A DNA stretch of 64,000 bases from Cladosporium sp. IMV 00045 (GCA_001931905.2 MSJI02000836.1:1-64000), one strand, 5' to 3'. Positions 33,838 to 44,342 are shown, counted from the first letter of the stretch. Program-made: numbers and translations. Notes: generated by a model from the letters alone, not told the origin.

Positions 33838-34076
33838 AAAATCGAAACCGGTCGTGTGGCACGGGTTTCTGTAATGGGCTGATGCGAATGATAGAATTCT
33901 TAGATAATCGCTAATGATACAATGTATAATGCTTTTGTTACAGGTTGCGACGGCAGAGTCGGAAAGAACCATCGCCCCAGATATGAGATGCCTGCGAGGC
34001 TGGACTTAAAGTCCAGGATTATGAACGCGTGTTTTCTTTAAGGACGCTCAATCTCAGATTGGCTGACGTTAGTCGC

Positions 34077-35060
34077 CTAATCGTCCTCCTGGAGGCTCCG
34101 GATGCCATCTAACGCCCGTTCGTATGTCCACATAGTGATAGCACTGGCGGGCGCGGCCTTGACCAGGCTTACAGTCAATCCTCTGTAAAGTCCGACCGTT
34201 CCTTCCTTTCTAACAATCATCCCAATGGTTCCAAACACTCCGCGATCGTATACCGGCGTCTTGTGTCCACCAACGTACTTTTGCCTCGTGGGACCCTGAA
34301 CTTGCAATCGCTTCCTCACGGTATCCAGAGGGAAAACCACGGTTTTGGAGAAGACACTAGCACTCACTCCGGCGATCGCGTCGCCAGAACCGAACGGAAG
34401 CTGCACATCTGCCAGACCAGGTTTTAAGCCTTCGTAAAAAGCAAAGAAGAGACCCATGTAGGGCACTATTTGGCCAATGCCCGCGCTAAGACCGCGAAAG
34501 TAGCCCGTGTACCCTTCATTACGCTTGATGTCGCGAATGCTTGCGAGTAAACCTTCGTAGACCTTTTCTGTTCCTTGCGCGGCGAAGCGAGTGCGCAAAA
34601 GATCCAGCGGGTATGTTACAGTCGTCGCAGCCGTGCCAGCAACAGCACCGGCGATAAAGCTCTTCGCGGTGCTAGGGAGAGGCAATCTCTTCTTGCCATT
34701 CTCGTCATGCGACAGAGCGTCCAAGGCTTGGGCAGTACTCCGGTATGCAAGGAACTGTGCGGCGCCGTAGCTTAAGTATAGTCCCTCGGCAGGTATATTG
34801 CCTTTCCAGAAGCCCTTGATGCCTTCATGGCGAAGAATGTCGCGGGCGACTTGAAGGACTCCGAGGGGTTTCCGCGGTCCATAAGCTGCTAGCGCAAGAG
34901 GGTCGGCGAGGGAATGGTATTGCAATTGGAGGCGGATCTTCACGACATCGAGAGGCGCAATGCAGAACCTAGATACTAGGCCTGCCACAGCGCCCGCTAC
35001 GACGACCTGAGAGCGAGTTCCCTTGTAGTTGTTAGCGTGAGAGTCTTGTGATGAAGACAT
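34077..35060 (-). CDS. TPC1: Mitochondrial thiamine pyrophosphate carrier 1
   Basis: A single exon of 327 residues with three mitochondrial carrier repeats, each marked by the signature PXD/EXX(K/R): [24 protein letters not shown] and [12 protein letters not shown]. Each repeat has two hydrophobic helices and a following GXXXXYRG-like element ([47 protein letters not shown]). The overall pattern matches fungal TPC1, which imports thiamine pyrophosphate into the matrix in exchange for nucleotides. The frame stays open upstream, but 35060 (MSSSQDSH) fits where the family begins; 35093 is a possible alternative. It is divergent from the mitochondrial dioxygenase at 35515. Confidence 0.9.
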   Translation of the reverse strand: MSSSQDSHANNYKGTRSQVVVAGAVAGLVSRFCIAPLDVVKIRLQLQYHSLADPLALAAYGPRKPLGVLQVARDILRHEGIKGFWKGNIPAEGLYLSYGAAQFLAYRSTAQALDALSHDENGKKRLPLPSTAKSFIAGAVAGTAATTVTYPLDLLRTRFAAQGTEKVYEGLLASIRDIKRNEGYTGYFRGLSAGIGQIVPYMGLFFAFYEGLKPGLADVQLPFGSGDAIAGVSASVFSKTVVFPLDTVRKRLQVQGPTRQKYVGGHKTPVYDRGVFGTIGMIVRKEGTVGLYRGLTVSLVKAAPASAITMWTYERALDGIRSLQEDD

Positions 35061-35514
35061 TTTGTAGGGCGAGTAGGTGGGCGTGTACCTCATCACGGAG
35101 GGGCTCTGCGGATGGAGACATCCATGGGTCGCCAGTGCAAAGATTTGCAACAGTGTTTGCGACGGCGAGATGAGCGAAGTGAATGTCAGTTTGTGTGAAG
35201 ATCTAACAAATGCATGTTTGCGATTGTGCCTGGAACATCTTGACATCCTGAGGCAACATGGCGTCACCGGGGATCAGCTCCGCAGAGCCGCATCGACCTC
35301 ACTTCATTCCACAAAGAGCCTCGGCTTCGGCCCAGGAACGTCAGGCCGTTGATCCGCACGTCTCCACCGTGCTGCGTTATACTGGAGACCCCGCCAGAGT
35401 CAATAATAAATACCAGGTTACATTTGTTTGCCGTACACCAATCAAGATACTTCCAAGCTGTACCACTACAACGTTTGAACTCTAACGAGGGGCGCAAAAG
35501 TTCGCCCTTCAACA
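35061..35514. other. Divergent promoter of TPC1 and the dioxygenase
   Basis: 454 bp separating two oppositely transcribed genes for mitochondrial proteins. No further gene was seen. Confidence 0.45.
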
Positions 35515-37032
35515 ATGTTTTCCATTCGCAGGCTGCCAGGCAATCCCAAATCTTTGCCTTTGCGAGGCTTCGATCAGACCCGAAATGTCCATTGCTTGAA
35601 TAAGAAGAGGTGGTCCAACTCAGCTACACCCTCACCTGAAATGCCAATAGAAAATCATGTCGCATTTCATGGTCTTCGAAGGCATCTGGCAGTGGCCCCC
35701 AGAGCCAGCATGGGCAACTCACCGCACCAACGTCGCCTCCATACCAACCAGCACTCGTCGACGTTGCCTGCCCTGACCCTGCGCGATATGTGCACTTGCC
35801 CTCAATGTATTGACCCTTCCACGAGACAGAAACTATTTTCGACCGCCGAAATTCCACCAGAAATCGAATTCAAACACATCAGAGAGTCTGGTGATCACTT
35901 GGCTATTACTTGGGAGAACGACATTCTCCGAAACAAAAGCCACGAGAGCATCTTCAGCAAAGACCTCATCGGACGTCTGCTCTCAACTGGAAGCTCTAAG
36001 AATCTGCCCGCTCTACCCCAACGTCGCCTCTGGAATGACAAGGAGTATCGCGCCGAAGTCCCAGATTTATCGTACGAAGCCTACATGCAAGACGACGCCG
36101 CCCTCTACAAAGCCCTCCAAACCCTCCAATCCCACGGCATGATATTCCTCGAAGGCGTGCCCGAAGCGACTGATTCAGTGGCTCGTCTTGCGAATCGTAT
36201 CGGCCCGCTGAAGAACACCTTCTACGGCGACACGTGGGACGTTCGCTCAGTACCCAACGCAAAGAACGTCGCCTACACCAGTCAAGACCTTGGTTTTCAC
36301 ATGGACCTTCTGTACATGAAGCAACCGCCACACCTCCAATTCTTGCACTGTATCCGCTCCTCGACCGAGGGCGGAGCCAGTCTGTTCACGGATAGTTTCA
36401 AGGCGATCAAGCAGCTTTACGAGGAACATCCGGATGATTTCGCCGCGCTCGAATCGTGCAACACGACGTTCCATTACGACCACATCGGCTCTCATTACTA
36501 TCAGCAGTCGCGCCCTCTCATCGAACTGACACCACTTAGGTTCGGGTCCCACTCTTTCGCAGATTTCAACTCGATGACCCAGGCCATCGCGAAAAACCCA
36601 GGCTTCGCATGGATAAAGAAAGCTTTCAGACTGGAAGACTACCTCGACGCAGTGTCATGGTCTCCGCCTTTCCAAGCACCCTACCAACTCACAAGTGCTG
36701 AGAACTTCGCTGGCGAGAGGGACTTCTCCAAAACCCTCGAATCCACTTTGCGTCGATGGCACTCGGCAGCCCGCAAATTCAATGAAATCATCCACAAGGA
36801 GGAAAACATCTACGAGCGTACGATGAAGCCGGGCGAATGTGTCATCTTCGATAACAGGCGCGTGTTGCATGCCAGGCGGGCTTTTGAGGTCGCTGATGCG
36901 GGCAAAGAGAGGTGGTTGAGGGGTGCCTATACGGATAAGGACCCATTCCTCAGCAAGTTGAGGGTGCTTGCAAACCGGTTTGAATCAAGGCAAGAAGCCC
37001 CCAGTCAGAAAGCGGAGGCAGCGGCAGCGTGA
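35515..37032 (+). CDS. Gamma-butyrobetaine/trimethyllysine dioxygenase family enzyme
   Basis: A single exon of 505 residues. The first 75 or so are basic and Ser-rich with no acidic run, as in a mitochondrial presequence. The N-terminal GBBH domain has LRDMCTCPQCIDPSTRQ, a zinc-binding cysteine group plus the conserved PxTxQ. The TauD-type Fe(II)/2-oxoglutarate domain follows, with GFHMDLLYM (HXD at 262/264) and the distal iron histidine at about 452 in RRVLHARRAF. A downstream arginine in RWLRGAYTDKD probably holds 2-oxoglutarate. These enzymes carry out the first or last hydroxylation of carnitine synthesis. Sequence alone does not say which of the two substrates it uses. Confidence 0.88.
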   Translation: MFSIRRLPGNPKSLPLRGFDQTRNVHCLNKKRWSNSATPSPEMPIENHVAFHGLRRHLAVAPRASMGNSPHQRRLHTNQHSSTLPALTLRDMCTCPQCIDPSTRQKLFSTAEIPPEIEFKHIRESGDHLAITWENDILRNKSHESIFSKDLIGRLLSTGSSKNLPALPQRRLWNDKEYRAEVPDLSYEAYMQDDAALYKALQTLQSHGMIFLEGVPEATDSVARLANRIGPLKNTFYGDTWDVRSVPNAKNVAYTSQDLGFHMDLLYMKQPPHLQFLHCIRSSTEGGASLFTDSFKAIKQLYEEHPDDFAALESCNTTFHYDHIGSHYYQQSRPLIELTPLRFGSHSFADFNSMTQAIAKNPGFAWIKKAFRLEDYLDAVSWSPPFQAPYQLTSAENFAGERDFSKTLESTLRRWHSAARKFNEIIHKEENIYERTMKPGECVIFDNRRVLHARRAFEVADAGKERWLRGAYTDKDPFLSKLRVLANRFESRQEAPSQKAEAAAA

Positions 37033-37192
37033 TGCCACAGAGGAGCAGTCGTTGATAGATTGCATGAGACGTAGAGCAGCCGGCTTGAGACGATTGATCT
37101 GATGAAAATGCTCGTGTGCCTGCCGTGGCCGGATCCAGGTTTCAGGGATCTCTTTTCTCCGCTTCCTCGATAGGCCTGTCATGACATCAAGT

Positions 37193-38932
37193 TCAACGAG
37201 CGAATCTCTCAAACCCATGAGCTTCCAACCGGGCCTTGTTGATAAGCACATCATAACAACTGCCAATGGACAACGGATTGTCGCATTTCTTGATCTCCCA
37301 GCCACGCTTCTTCACTCCATCCAAATCGTAAGCCCTGACACGTCCTGGAAGCTCGACGCGGCCCAAGCGGTGACAGCTCTCGCTTTTGAGGAAAACTTCC
37401 AAGTCTAGGTCTTGATGCTCTTGGAAATTCAATGCGTGAATCTGGTTGATGGACGGGTCGTGCTCTTCCCACGAGGAGACTTCGAGCACCACCAGATTCT
37501 CGGGTACTGTTTCCGCCAGGAAACCACCGTACAGGCCGTATTCGGATCCGTAGATGCTGTGTGCGTCGACTTGCAAGACGGCCAGACGCTCGAGGGGATG
37601 CAAGCTGTCGCCGATGATGAAGGGGTGTTTAGGTTCGGCGCCGACGTTGCATCGTCCTTCTGGTCCTCCCAATTTTAAGACGGTCAGGTTTGGGCAATGT
37701 TCCACCAGCGCCTTCGTAATAGTCCCATAGTGTATGCAGTATTCTGGCGACAAGTGTGCGCGGTGGCCGTCACTCGTTCGAAATTTGGTCCATACAACGT
37801 AGAGTTTCTCCAGGTTAGGACAGCATTCCACTATCGCAGCGAGCTCGTTGGCGTTGAGTTGGCATTCAAGAAATTGAAGGGTCTTGAGTTGAGGACACTT
37901 GGACTTGACGTCAAGCATGGCTAGTGCTTTTGGAAAGCCGCCTTCCAGGTCGTTCACTCTCAAGGTTTCCAGTGATGGGAGCGACATGAGTTGTTTGAGG
38001 AATCTGAAATCCAAGCTGGTGATACCGGGGCTGCGTATGGTCAAGGAGCGCAATTGCTGGAGTACCAGAGGCTTTTGCAATTTCTGATTAGGCCACGGAG
38101 CACCAAACATTTGCGCAACGATGTAGTCTGACTCCTCTTCTTCGAAGTCCGGTATGGGATCTGGAAGAGGCTTTGATTTGAAATCTTTGGATAGGACAAT
38201 CCGCAAAAGGTTGGCGAACGTGGATGTGGCGAAGTCCAGCGGGGGAGAGATGTCCAGGTGCCGAATGTTCGGACACATGAGTAACAGCAAGGCCATGTGC
38301 CCATTCAGCAGACCCATGTTGAGAGAGCGGTGTAATGAGCGTTGAATCGGATCCTCATCGTGAAGTTCTTCGGGTATTGATAGGGTTTCATTTTCCAATT
38401 CATCGCCGAACCAGAACGCTCTGGCGCGCCATTGGAAGAGTGCGACAATAGTGGCATCTCCTTGAAGTAGATTGAAGAGGTCCATCGCGTCCATAGCCTC
38501 AATAGGATCCCAGTCGCCGATGGACAAAGAACGAAGTGCAAATCCATATTCGGGTTTGAGACAGATCGTGCGAAGCAAAGTTGCCGATGGCAGTTGGCGG
38601 TCTTGATTGAGCCAAGTGTCAAGCATGTGAGTCGTGAATCCACGATATAAGATTGGCCACGCGAGTCTGTGGAAGCTCTTGCAAGTCAGGCACAGGGAAT
38701 ACAATGCTTCCAAGCATTCTCCTATCTCAAGCTGGTAGCAGTAAATTTCGTCCTCTGTTTTTGGCTTTCGATATGTGCTGATCTCGCTGGGCTGCGCGCC
38801 AGTCCAGACATCCCCCAGTGTCTCGTGAAAATGGCGTACATCTTCTTGCACATCTCCCAGCACGCCAATATCTGGGAGTGCAAAATTCTCGAAAATCAAA
38901 ACCAAGATTTCTTCGGGCAGCATCGTCGGCAT
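37193..38932 (-). CDS. F-box/leucine-rich-repeat protein
   Basis: A single exon of 579 residues. The first 110 carry a loose F-box: MLPEEILVLIFENFALPD at the start and LCLTCKSFHRLAWPILYR after a 60-residue insert. From about 215 to 520 irregular leucine-rich repeats appear, for example MCPNIRHLDIS, LRSLTIRSPGITSLD, CPQLKTLQFLECQLN, CCPNLEKLYVV and HCPNLTVLKLGG. F-box proteins present targets to SCF ubiquitin ligases through Skp1. The LRR part would choose the target, which is unknown. Two in-frame ATGs (38932 and 38923) are possible starts. The 3' end lies only 160 bp from the convergent dioxygenase gene. Confidence 0.82.
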   Translation of the reverse strand: MPTMLPEEILVLIFENFALPDIGVLGDVQEDVRHFHETLGDVWTGAQPSEISTYRKPKTEDEIYCYQLEIGECLEALYSLCLTCKSFHRLAWPILYRGFTTHMLDTWLNQDRQLPSATLLRTICLKPEYGFALRSLSIGDWDPIEAMDAMDLFNLLQGDATIVALFQWRARAFWFGDELENETLSIPEELHDEDPIQRSLHRSLNMGLLNGHMALLLLMCPNIRHLDISPPLDFATSTFANLLRIVLSKDFKSKPLPDPIPDFEEEESDYIVAQMFGAPWPNQKLQKPLVLQQLRSLTIRSPGITSLDFRFLKQLMSLPSLETLRVNDLEGGFPKALAMLDVKSKCPQLKTLQFLECQLNANELAAIVECCPNLEKLYVVWTKFRTSDGHRAHLSPEYCIHYGTITKALVEHCPNLTVLKLGGPEGRCNVGAEPKHPFIIGDSLHPLERLAVLQVDAHSIYGSEYGLYGGFLAETVPENLVVLEVSSWEEHDPSINQIHALNFQEHQDLDLEVFLKSESCHRLGRVELPGRVRAYDLDGVKKRGWEIKKCDNPLSIGSCYDVLINKARLEAHGFERFAR

Positions 38933-39425
38933 GGTGAGGTCTTTGCCTCCGTTTGGGGGCCGGATTTATGCGTAGCCCGATCTTAGAAGGTGGCGATTGG
39001 TAAAATTTATCTGAGAATCTCAAAGTTGGATACCTATATCATTGATTGAAAGAACATGTAGTCGTCGAAGGTCAGCAAGGTCAAACAGCTTCTCGGCCGA
39101 GACATCTCCGTCGATCTTCCTTCTGTGGTTTCAGCATGGAATAAAGAACCTCATCACTTTCAAAAAAACCCAAAAAAATCAGAAGATGAACAATTTGGGA
39201 GTTTGAATAGGATTTAGTTATAATGTCAAGACCATATAGGTACGAATGCGCGAGTTGATCGATGAACGAGATCATCTTAGCGCGAGCCTGCGCGAAGTCA
39301 CGCGATGTCGTGTAAAGCCGTAAATTGAACCCTTCTTTCTCTGGTGGATGACGACGATTGCCGCCGCTTGAGCAGGCATAGACCGCGACAACCAAAACCC
39401 TTCAAGATCCCCATCCCATAATGCC
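38933..39425. other. Divergent promoter of the F-box gene and PSO2
   Basis: 493 bp without a gene. The last five bases contain the start of a small upstream frame that overlaps the PSO2 ATG, listed separately. Confidence 0.45.
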
Positions 39426-39453
39426 ATGTTTCGGAAACCCCGCGACACTCTGA
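39421..39453 (+). promoter_or_regulatory. Overlapping upstream ORF at the PSO2 start
   Basis: An ATG at 39421 opens a 10-codon frame (MPCFGNPATL, stop TGA at 39451-39453) in another frame, five bases before the PSO2 ATG at 39426. If the leader reaches this far, scanning ribosomes meet it first, which would lower or tune PSO2 translation. Confidence 0.5.
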
Positions 39454-42155
39454 AGCAGCCTGATGTAGGTCGCCCGCCGTCTCCAGGCTCTACCACTGCA
39501 AAATCACCGTTCACTCTCGCCGTCCCACCCGGAGTTCCGCCACCTTCGAAATCCGCGGCAATGGCGTCGACCAAGACGAAACCGAGCAAGCAACAAACCA
39601 TCACGTCTACCGGCAGGCAAAACTCGTCTGGGAGTGTGAAGAAGGCTGCTGCAGCATCGAAAGCCAAAGCGAAGCCTAACGGGAACATCCTGAGCTTTTT
39701 CAAGAAGGAGGAAACAGGTCTTTTCGTCGCCACAAACGGCGCGCCGGTGGATACATCCTCGCCTTATTTTGAGAATGAAAGCAACGACGTCGGAGAAATT
39801 GATCGGTTCAACGAGACCGAAACACCATCCAAGAGGAGGCGACTAAGCAACGACGAAGACGAGGCAAACAATGCTGAAGACGAAAATGCGAGCTTATTCG
39901 GCGACGAAGAGCAAGAAAAACCAGCGCAAACACCCGCTGTGGCCAAGTCTGGACCATTCATGGAAGATTCGGACAGCGAGGACGACGAGGATGAACACCC
40001 AGAAGCAGTCATTGGCTTCGACAAGGGCCCTTCCAACGCTTCTGTCACAGCTCTAGCAGCATCGGAAGCCTTGGAAGCTGCTCCAGAAGAGTCTGAAAAT
40101 GATGGCAACAGTCCAGAGGTTGATGTGGAACCTGTTGCGAAAGAAGAATCACCCGTTTTGGTGAAAGAAGAGACAAGCTACGGAGGAGGGTTGGAAGACT
40201 TCCAGGATTTCGAGGGCGTCGAGGGCGACTTTGACGAGGACATCAACGAAGAGGGCGACGAGACGTTCGAGCGGAGGTACATGGAGGAGCAGGCCAGGCT
40301 GGAAGCTGAGGCAGATGGGAATGAGTACGATTCCCTACCACCTGGAGAAAACATCATCAAGGCAGAATCCGTTAGCACAACGAATGGCACAGAAACCGAG
40401 AGTCCAACTTGTCCTATATGCAGCGCGAGCCTCGCAGGTATCAGCGAGCAGGATGCAGGCGTCCACGTCAACAATTGCCTTGACGGCAATCCCACACCTT
40501 TACCAGAACCTAAGAAACCATTGATGCCACAGACAGAGATCAAGCCGGAGCGCTGTGCTTCACCTGGTCAGTACAAAAGACCCGTGCGGCCACCCAAACC
40601 CGGACAACAAAATCCATTTGTCTTGGGCGAACAGAAACCCGCAGGAGGCTCAGCCTTTAGCAAGCTCATGTCAGGCCATGCCGAAGATGCCGCTTGGGCG
40701 GAGGCAGCAGCCTCGGAGAATGCGGCGAGAGGCAAGCCCGCCTATCAAAGGACCTGTCCATTCTATAAAATCCTGCCTGGTCTTTCTATTTGTGTTGACG
40801 CATTCCGGTACGGCGCTGTGGAAGGGTGCCAGGCCTACTTCCTGAGCCATTTTCACAGCGATCACTACATCGGCCTGACTAGTAACTGGACGCATGGTCC
40901 CATATACTGCTCGCGTGTCACCGCCAATCTTGTTCGCCAGCAACTACGCGTAGACCCTAAGTACGTCGTGGGTCTTGAGTTCGAAGAAACAGTGGAAGTC
41001 CCGAACACAAGGGGCGTCAAAGTCACCATGATATCGGCGAATCATTGTCCAGGTTCTTCGCTGTTTCTATTCGAAAAGGTCGTTGGCAAGAAGATGAACG
41101 GCGAGCCACGACTGCAGCGCATCCTTCACTGTGGTGATTTCAGAGCATGCCGCGCGCACGTTGAACACCCCTTGCTCATGCCCAATGTTCAAGACAAGGT
41201 CAGTGGCAAGACTAAAGAGCAGAAGATTGATGTTTGTTACCTCGACACGACATACCTCAACCCAAAGTATGCTTTCCCACCTCAGGAATCTGTCATAAAA
41301 GCCTGCGCCGACATGTGCGTAAGCCTCTCAAAAGTCAGTCCAGATGAGGACGACGGCTGGGAGCAAATGAAGCGCAACCGCGCCGGAGAAGGCATGACCA
41401 AGTTCATCCAGCGTGAGAATTCCATCAAAGAAGAACCACCAGAAGACGGCACAGAAGACCACATGAAAGTCGAACGCAACCGAAAGGCCAGCCAGCAGAT
41501 CCTCTCCTCTACCAACGGACAGAAAACTCGCGGTCGCCTTCTGGTCGTCGTAGGCACCTACAGCATCGGCAAAGAGCGCATCTGTCTCGGCATCGCCAGA
41601 GCACTCAAAAGCAAAATCTTCGCCCCGACGAGCAAGCGCCGCATCGTCGCCGCACTGGAAGACCCCGCACTCGACGAGCTCATGACCGACGACCCACGCG
41701 CAGCGCAAGTACACATGACGCCGCTGTTCGAGATCCGCGCCGACACCCTCGACGACTATCTCAAAGACTACTTCCCGCACTTCACGCGCGCCGTGGGTTT
41801 CCGACCCAGCGGTTGGAACTACCGTCCGCCCAACTCGCGCTTCGTCGAGAGTCCGAGCGTGCAGACGGTTCTCAACTCGGATAATTGGAAGAGCAACTAT
41901 AGCATGCGCGAGCTCGTGCCGCAGCGTGGAAGCACGAGCAGAGCTAGCTGTTTCGGCGTGCCGTATTCTGAGCACAGCTCGTTTAGGGAGTTGACGGTGT
42001 TCTGCTGTGCGCTGAGAATTGAGAAGGTTATTCCTACGGTCAATGTGGGGAGTGCGAAGGGGAGGGAGCGGATGAAGGGTTGGTGCGATCGCTGGGCGCA
42101 GGAGAGGAAGAAGAATGGTGTTTGGCAGTTGCCGGAGGGGACGGGGCTTCAGTGA
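39426..42155 (+). CDS. PSO2: DNA interstrand-crosslink repair nuclease PSO2/SNM1
   Basis: A single exon of 909 residues. The disordered N-terminal half includes NILSFFKK, resembling a PCNA-interacting PIP box, and many acidic stretches. A UBZ-like zinc finger (about 328-352) reads CPICSASL..GVHVNNC. The metallo-beta-lactamase/beta-CASP catalytic region starts near 455 and has the metal ligands of AYFLSHFHSDHYIGLT, then ANHCPGSSLFLFE, HCGDFRACR and CYLDTTYLNPKYAFP. Near the end comes FGVPYSEHSSFRELTVF. This is the full set for the SNM1/PSO2 5' exonuclease that trims DNA at crosslinks. An acidic/Lys insert interrupts the domain at about 635-690. The last 150 bp are G/T-rich in codon third positions. 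Confidence 0.95.
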   Translation: MFRKPRDTLKQPDVGRPPSPGSTTAKSPFTLAVPPGVPPPSKSAAMASTKTKPSKQQTITSTGRQNSSGSVKKAAAASKAKAKPNGNILSFFKKEETGLFVATNGAPVDTSSPYFENESNDVGEIDRFNETETPSKRRRLSNDEDEANNAEDENASLFGDEEQEKPAQTPAVAKSGPFMEDSDSEDDEDEHPEAVIGFDKGPSNASVTALAASEALEAAPEESENDGNSPEVDVEPVAKEESPVLVKEETSYGGGLEDFQDFEGVEGDFDEDINEEGDETFERRYMEEQARLEAEADGNEYDSLPPGENIIKAESVSTTNGTETESPTCPICSASLAGISEQDAGVHVNNCLDGNPTPLPEPKKPLMPQTEIKPERCASPGQYKRPVRPPKPGQQNPFVLGEQKPAGGSAFSKLMSGHAEDAAWAEAAASENAARGKPAYQRTCPFYKILPGLSICVDAFRYGAVEGCQAYFLSHFHSDHYIGLTSNWTHGPIYCSRVTANLVRQQLRVDPKYVVGLEFEETVEVPNTRGVKVTMISANHCPGSSLFLFEKVVGKKMNGEPRLQRILHCGDFRACRAHVEHPLLMPNVQDKVSGKTKEQKIDVCYLDTTYLNPKYAFPPQESVIKACADMCVSLSKVSPDEDDGWEQMKRNRAGEGMTKFIQRENSIKEEPPEDGTEDHMKVERNRKASQQILSSTNGQKTRGRLLVVVGTYSIGKERICLGIARALKSKIFAPTSKRRIVAALEDPALDELMTDDPRAAQVHMTPLFEIRADTLDDYLKDYFPHFTRAVGFRPSGWNYRPPNSRFVESPSVQTVLNSDNWKSNYSMRELVPQRGSTSRASCFGVPYSEHSSFRELTVFCCALRIEKVIPTVNVGSAKGRERMKGWCDRWAQERKKNGVWQLPEGTGLQ

Positions 42156-42555
42156 CCGATTGTATCGATATTGAAACAGCAAACTTGTACTTATTGTAGA
42201 GACTCGACTGTGCTTCCATTGATTCCACCGTATCAGCTCAAGATTCCTGTTTTGTAAGCATTAAGACAGCCAATCTCGTCAAGCTGGGGTCTCGATTCAA
42301 TGCGGCTGACAGACACCAGCTGCTGCAAAAGCTCGCTGACAAACCAATGACGAGTGACAAGCCACGACACAAGATGCGAGCGGAATCAATACACCTGTCA
42401 GAAAGGAAACCAACATTACATATAAGTTACGCGCAAAAATTAAATAGCTGTCCAGTCCACTCAACCCGAACCTACTCTATCACGTTCATCACGAGCTTCT
42501 TCCACGCACACAACTCCAAACAATCAAACCCAGACCAAACCCAGCTCCTCAACCG
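42156..42555. other. Intergenic region, nothing recognised
   Basis: 3' flank of PSO2 and leader of the NTF2-like gene, which becomes strongly C/A-rich near its start. Confidence 0.4.
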
Positions 42556-42999
42556 ATGGCTCTCCCCACCCCCCTCCAAATCCTCCAAACCTTCTACGCC
42601 GCCGAAACCTCCTTTATGAGCCTCCCACCCTCCCAACGCGATCCCGCACCCTTACTAGCAACTCTCTCGCCCACGGCGCAATTCCACCAAAGCCCCGACC
42701 TGCCGTGGGGAGGCGAGTACGTCGGCCACGAGGGGTTTCTCGCCTGGACGCAGGAAATGTCAAAGTACTTCGAGAACCTCGAAGTGCTGGAGCCGAAAAT
42801 TTTCGAGGAGAGTGAGAGCGCCGGTGGTGGGGATGAGGTTGTGGTCAAGTCGAGGTTGAGGTTGACGCTGAGGGGCGGGAAGGTTTGGGAGAGGGGGTTG
42901 GTACAGGTTGTTAGGGTTGATAGGAAGGAGGGGGTCATTTGTGAGATTACCCCGTATTATTGGGATGTGAAGGGGTTGAGGGAGGTGATTGGTGTTTGA
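42556..42999 (+). CDS. Small SnoaL/NTF2-like protein
   Basis: A single exon of 147 residues: helix PTPLQILQTFYAAETSFM, then PTAQFHQSPDLPWGGEYVG, an aromatic-rich pocket segment HEGFLAWTQEMSKYFENL, and strands ending in GVICEITPYYWDVKGL. The 'polar-aromatic GH-x-GF' type segment and overall size fit the SnoaL-like branch of the NTF2 fold, often isomerases or stress-related binding proteins. No catalytic dyad can be named. The composition swings from C-rich to G/T-rich codon ends within the gene. No signal peptide or membrane segment is visible. Confidence 0.7.
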   Translation: MALPTPLQILQTFYAAETSFMSLPPSQRDPAPLLATLSPTAQFHQSPDLPWGGEYVGHEGFLAWTQEMSKYFENLEVLEPKIFEESESAGGGDEVVVKSRLRLTLRGGKVWERGLVQVVRVDRKEGVICEITPYYWDVKGLREVIGV

Positions 43000-43232
43000 T
43001 GAGAAGAGAAGAGGGTTTGGGGAGAGGTTGATTTGAGGGAGAGCGAGAGGATATGTCGTCTGCATGGTAATTTACATGGATTATGTTTCGTCTACCGTTT
43101 TGTATGTCTGCTGGAGTAAATCTGTGCCTGCATAATCAAGAAATGCCCGTGCCGTGCCTTCATGTATCATGCCCAAGGGTATAAGATAAATCAAAGAGAA
43201 AGAGAGAAAAGAAAATTTTCAGCTGGAGAGCC

Positions 43233-44342
43233 TCACTCGGCCTCCTCGTGGCATTTGGTCGTAGCGTTCGCCCAACCGGTCAGTCTGTTCGCAAGATCGC
43301 TAACATAGCAACCTGTGGCGCCCAAAGCTTCGCTCAGGTTACCAGAGGGAGGCTGATAGCCACTGTTGTACCCTCTGGCGGCAGCGTACGTGTTGTTGTA
43401 GTAGTTCAAGTTTGTCGCAAGGCCATCGCCACTTGCGGTGCCTTGAACACCATCCTGGACCATGTCGAAGATGGACTGATTGGCGTGGTGGGAGTTGTAC
43501 TCGGCTCCGTTGTTCGATTGCATCAAGCCTGGGTTGTTGACGCCACCGTAGGAAGTTGTTGATTTGACTTTGGCGCAGCCGTGAGTCTAAGAGTATGTTA
43601 GCAAAGGTTGGTTCCATCAAATACATATTAACAAGAGAACATACCTCTTGAAGGATGGTGGCAAGAATGAAACGGTGGTCGACGAGGGAGGCTGCAGCGC
43701 GGTTCTGAATGGCGTCATAGATGTCTTGAATCTCTTCTTCACTGTTTTATTTGTTAGCGGTGACTATTGCTGGAATGCATGTTGAGACACATACGTTTGG
43801 TCCTTTCCATGTTTGTTGGCATGGCATGATGTACGGAAGAAGTGGATGTTGCCTGCCCACATGTCTTCGAAAGAAACCCAATCCTTAGGATCGGGAAATT
43901 GCGAAGCGTTTCCGGAGTAGTAAGTGTACTCGTCCTGGCCAGCTCCGATACCATCGTCCGTCTTTGAGGGGTCATCGTGGGTGGCTCCATTGCCAAAGGC
44001 TTGCTCATTGGTGACCTGCAGGTCTCCCTTCACGGGAACATAGGTGTAAGGCTCATCTTTGTCCCTCGTGAGGCCAACTCCTAGGCCAACAGCAAGACCA
44101 ATTACCACACATGCGGCAGCGACACCGGCGATGATAAAAATCTTGCGTCGATTCCAGCCGGCCTTTTCTTGTCTGGGTGGCAAAGGCTCTGCGATGTCGA
44201 GATCTGAGACGGTCTTGTAGCCTTGATAGTCCTGGTAATCTTGGAAAGTGCTGCTCTCCGGCCGTGAGGGAAATGGTTGAGCAGGATTGTCAAGGGCTTC
44301 ATAGCTCTGGCTGTAGTACCTCGAGTTCCTGTTGGCAGCCAT
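43233..44342 (-). CDS. Type II membrane protein with lytic-transglycosylase (SLT)-like domain
   Basis: Exons 44342-43795, 43741-43645 and 43586-43233 (introns 53 and 58 nt) give 332 residues. The N-terminal 65 residues are cytoplasmic, with several Tyr/Gln-rich DYQDYQGY-type words. One membrane helix, IFIIAGVAAACVVIGLAVG, follows after the basic WNRRK, so the rest should be outside the cell or in the secretory lumen. The outer domain, entered via DWVSFEDMWAGN, has DHRFILATILQE (candidate catalytic Glu 215) then NNPGLMQSNNG; the pairing of Glu with a GLMQ word is the hallmark of SLT-type lysozyme-fold enzymes. Cysteines in the outer part could pair. Cutting bacterial peptidoglycan or a fungal wall glycan is possible; neither is shown. 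Confidence 0.78.
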
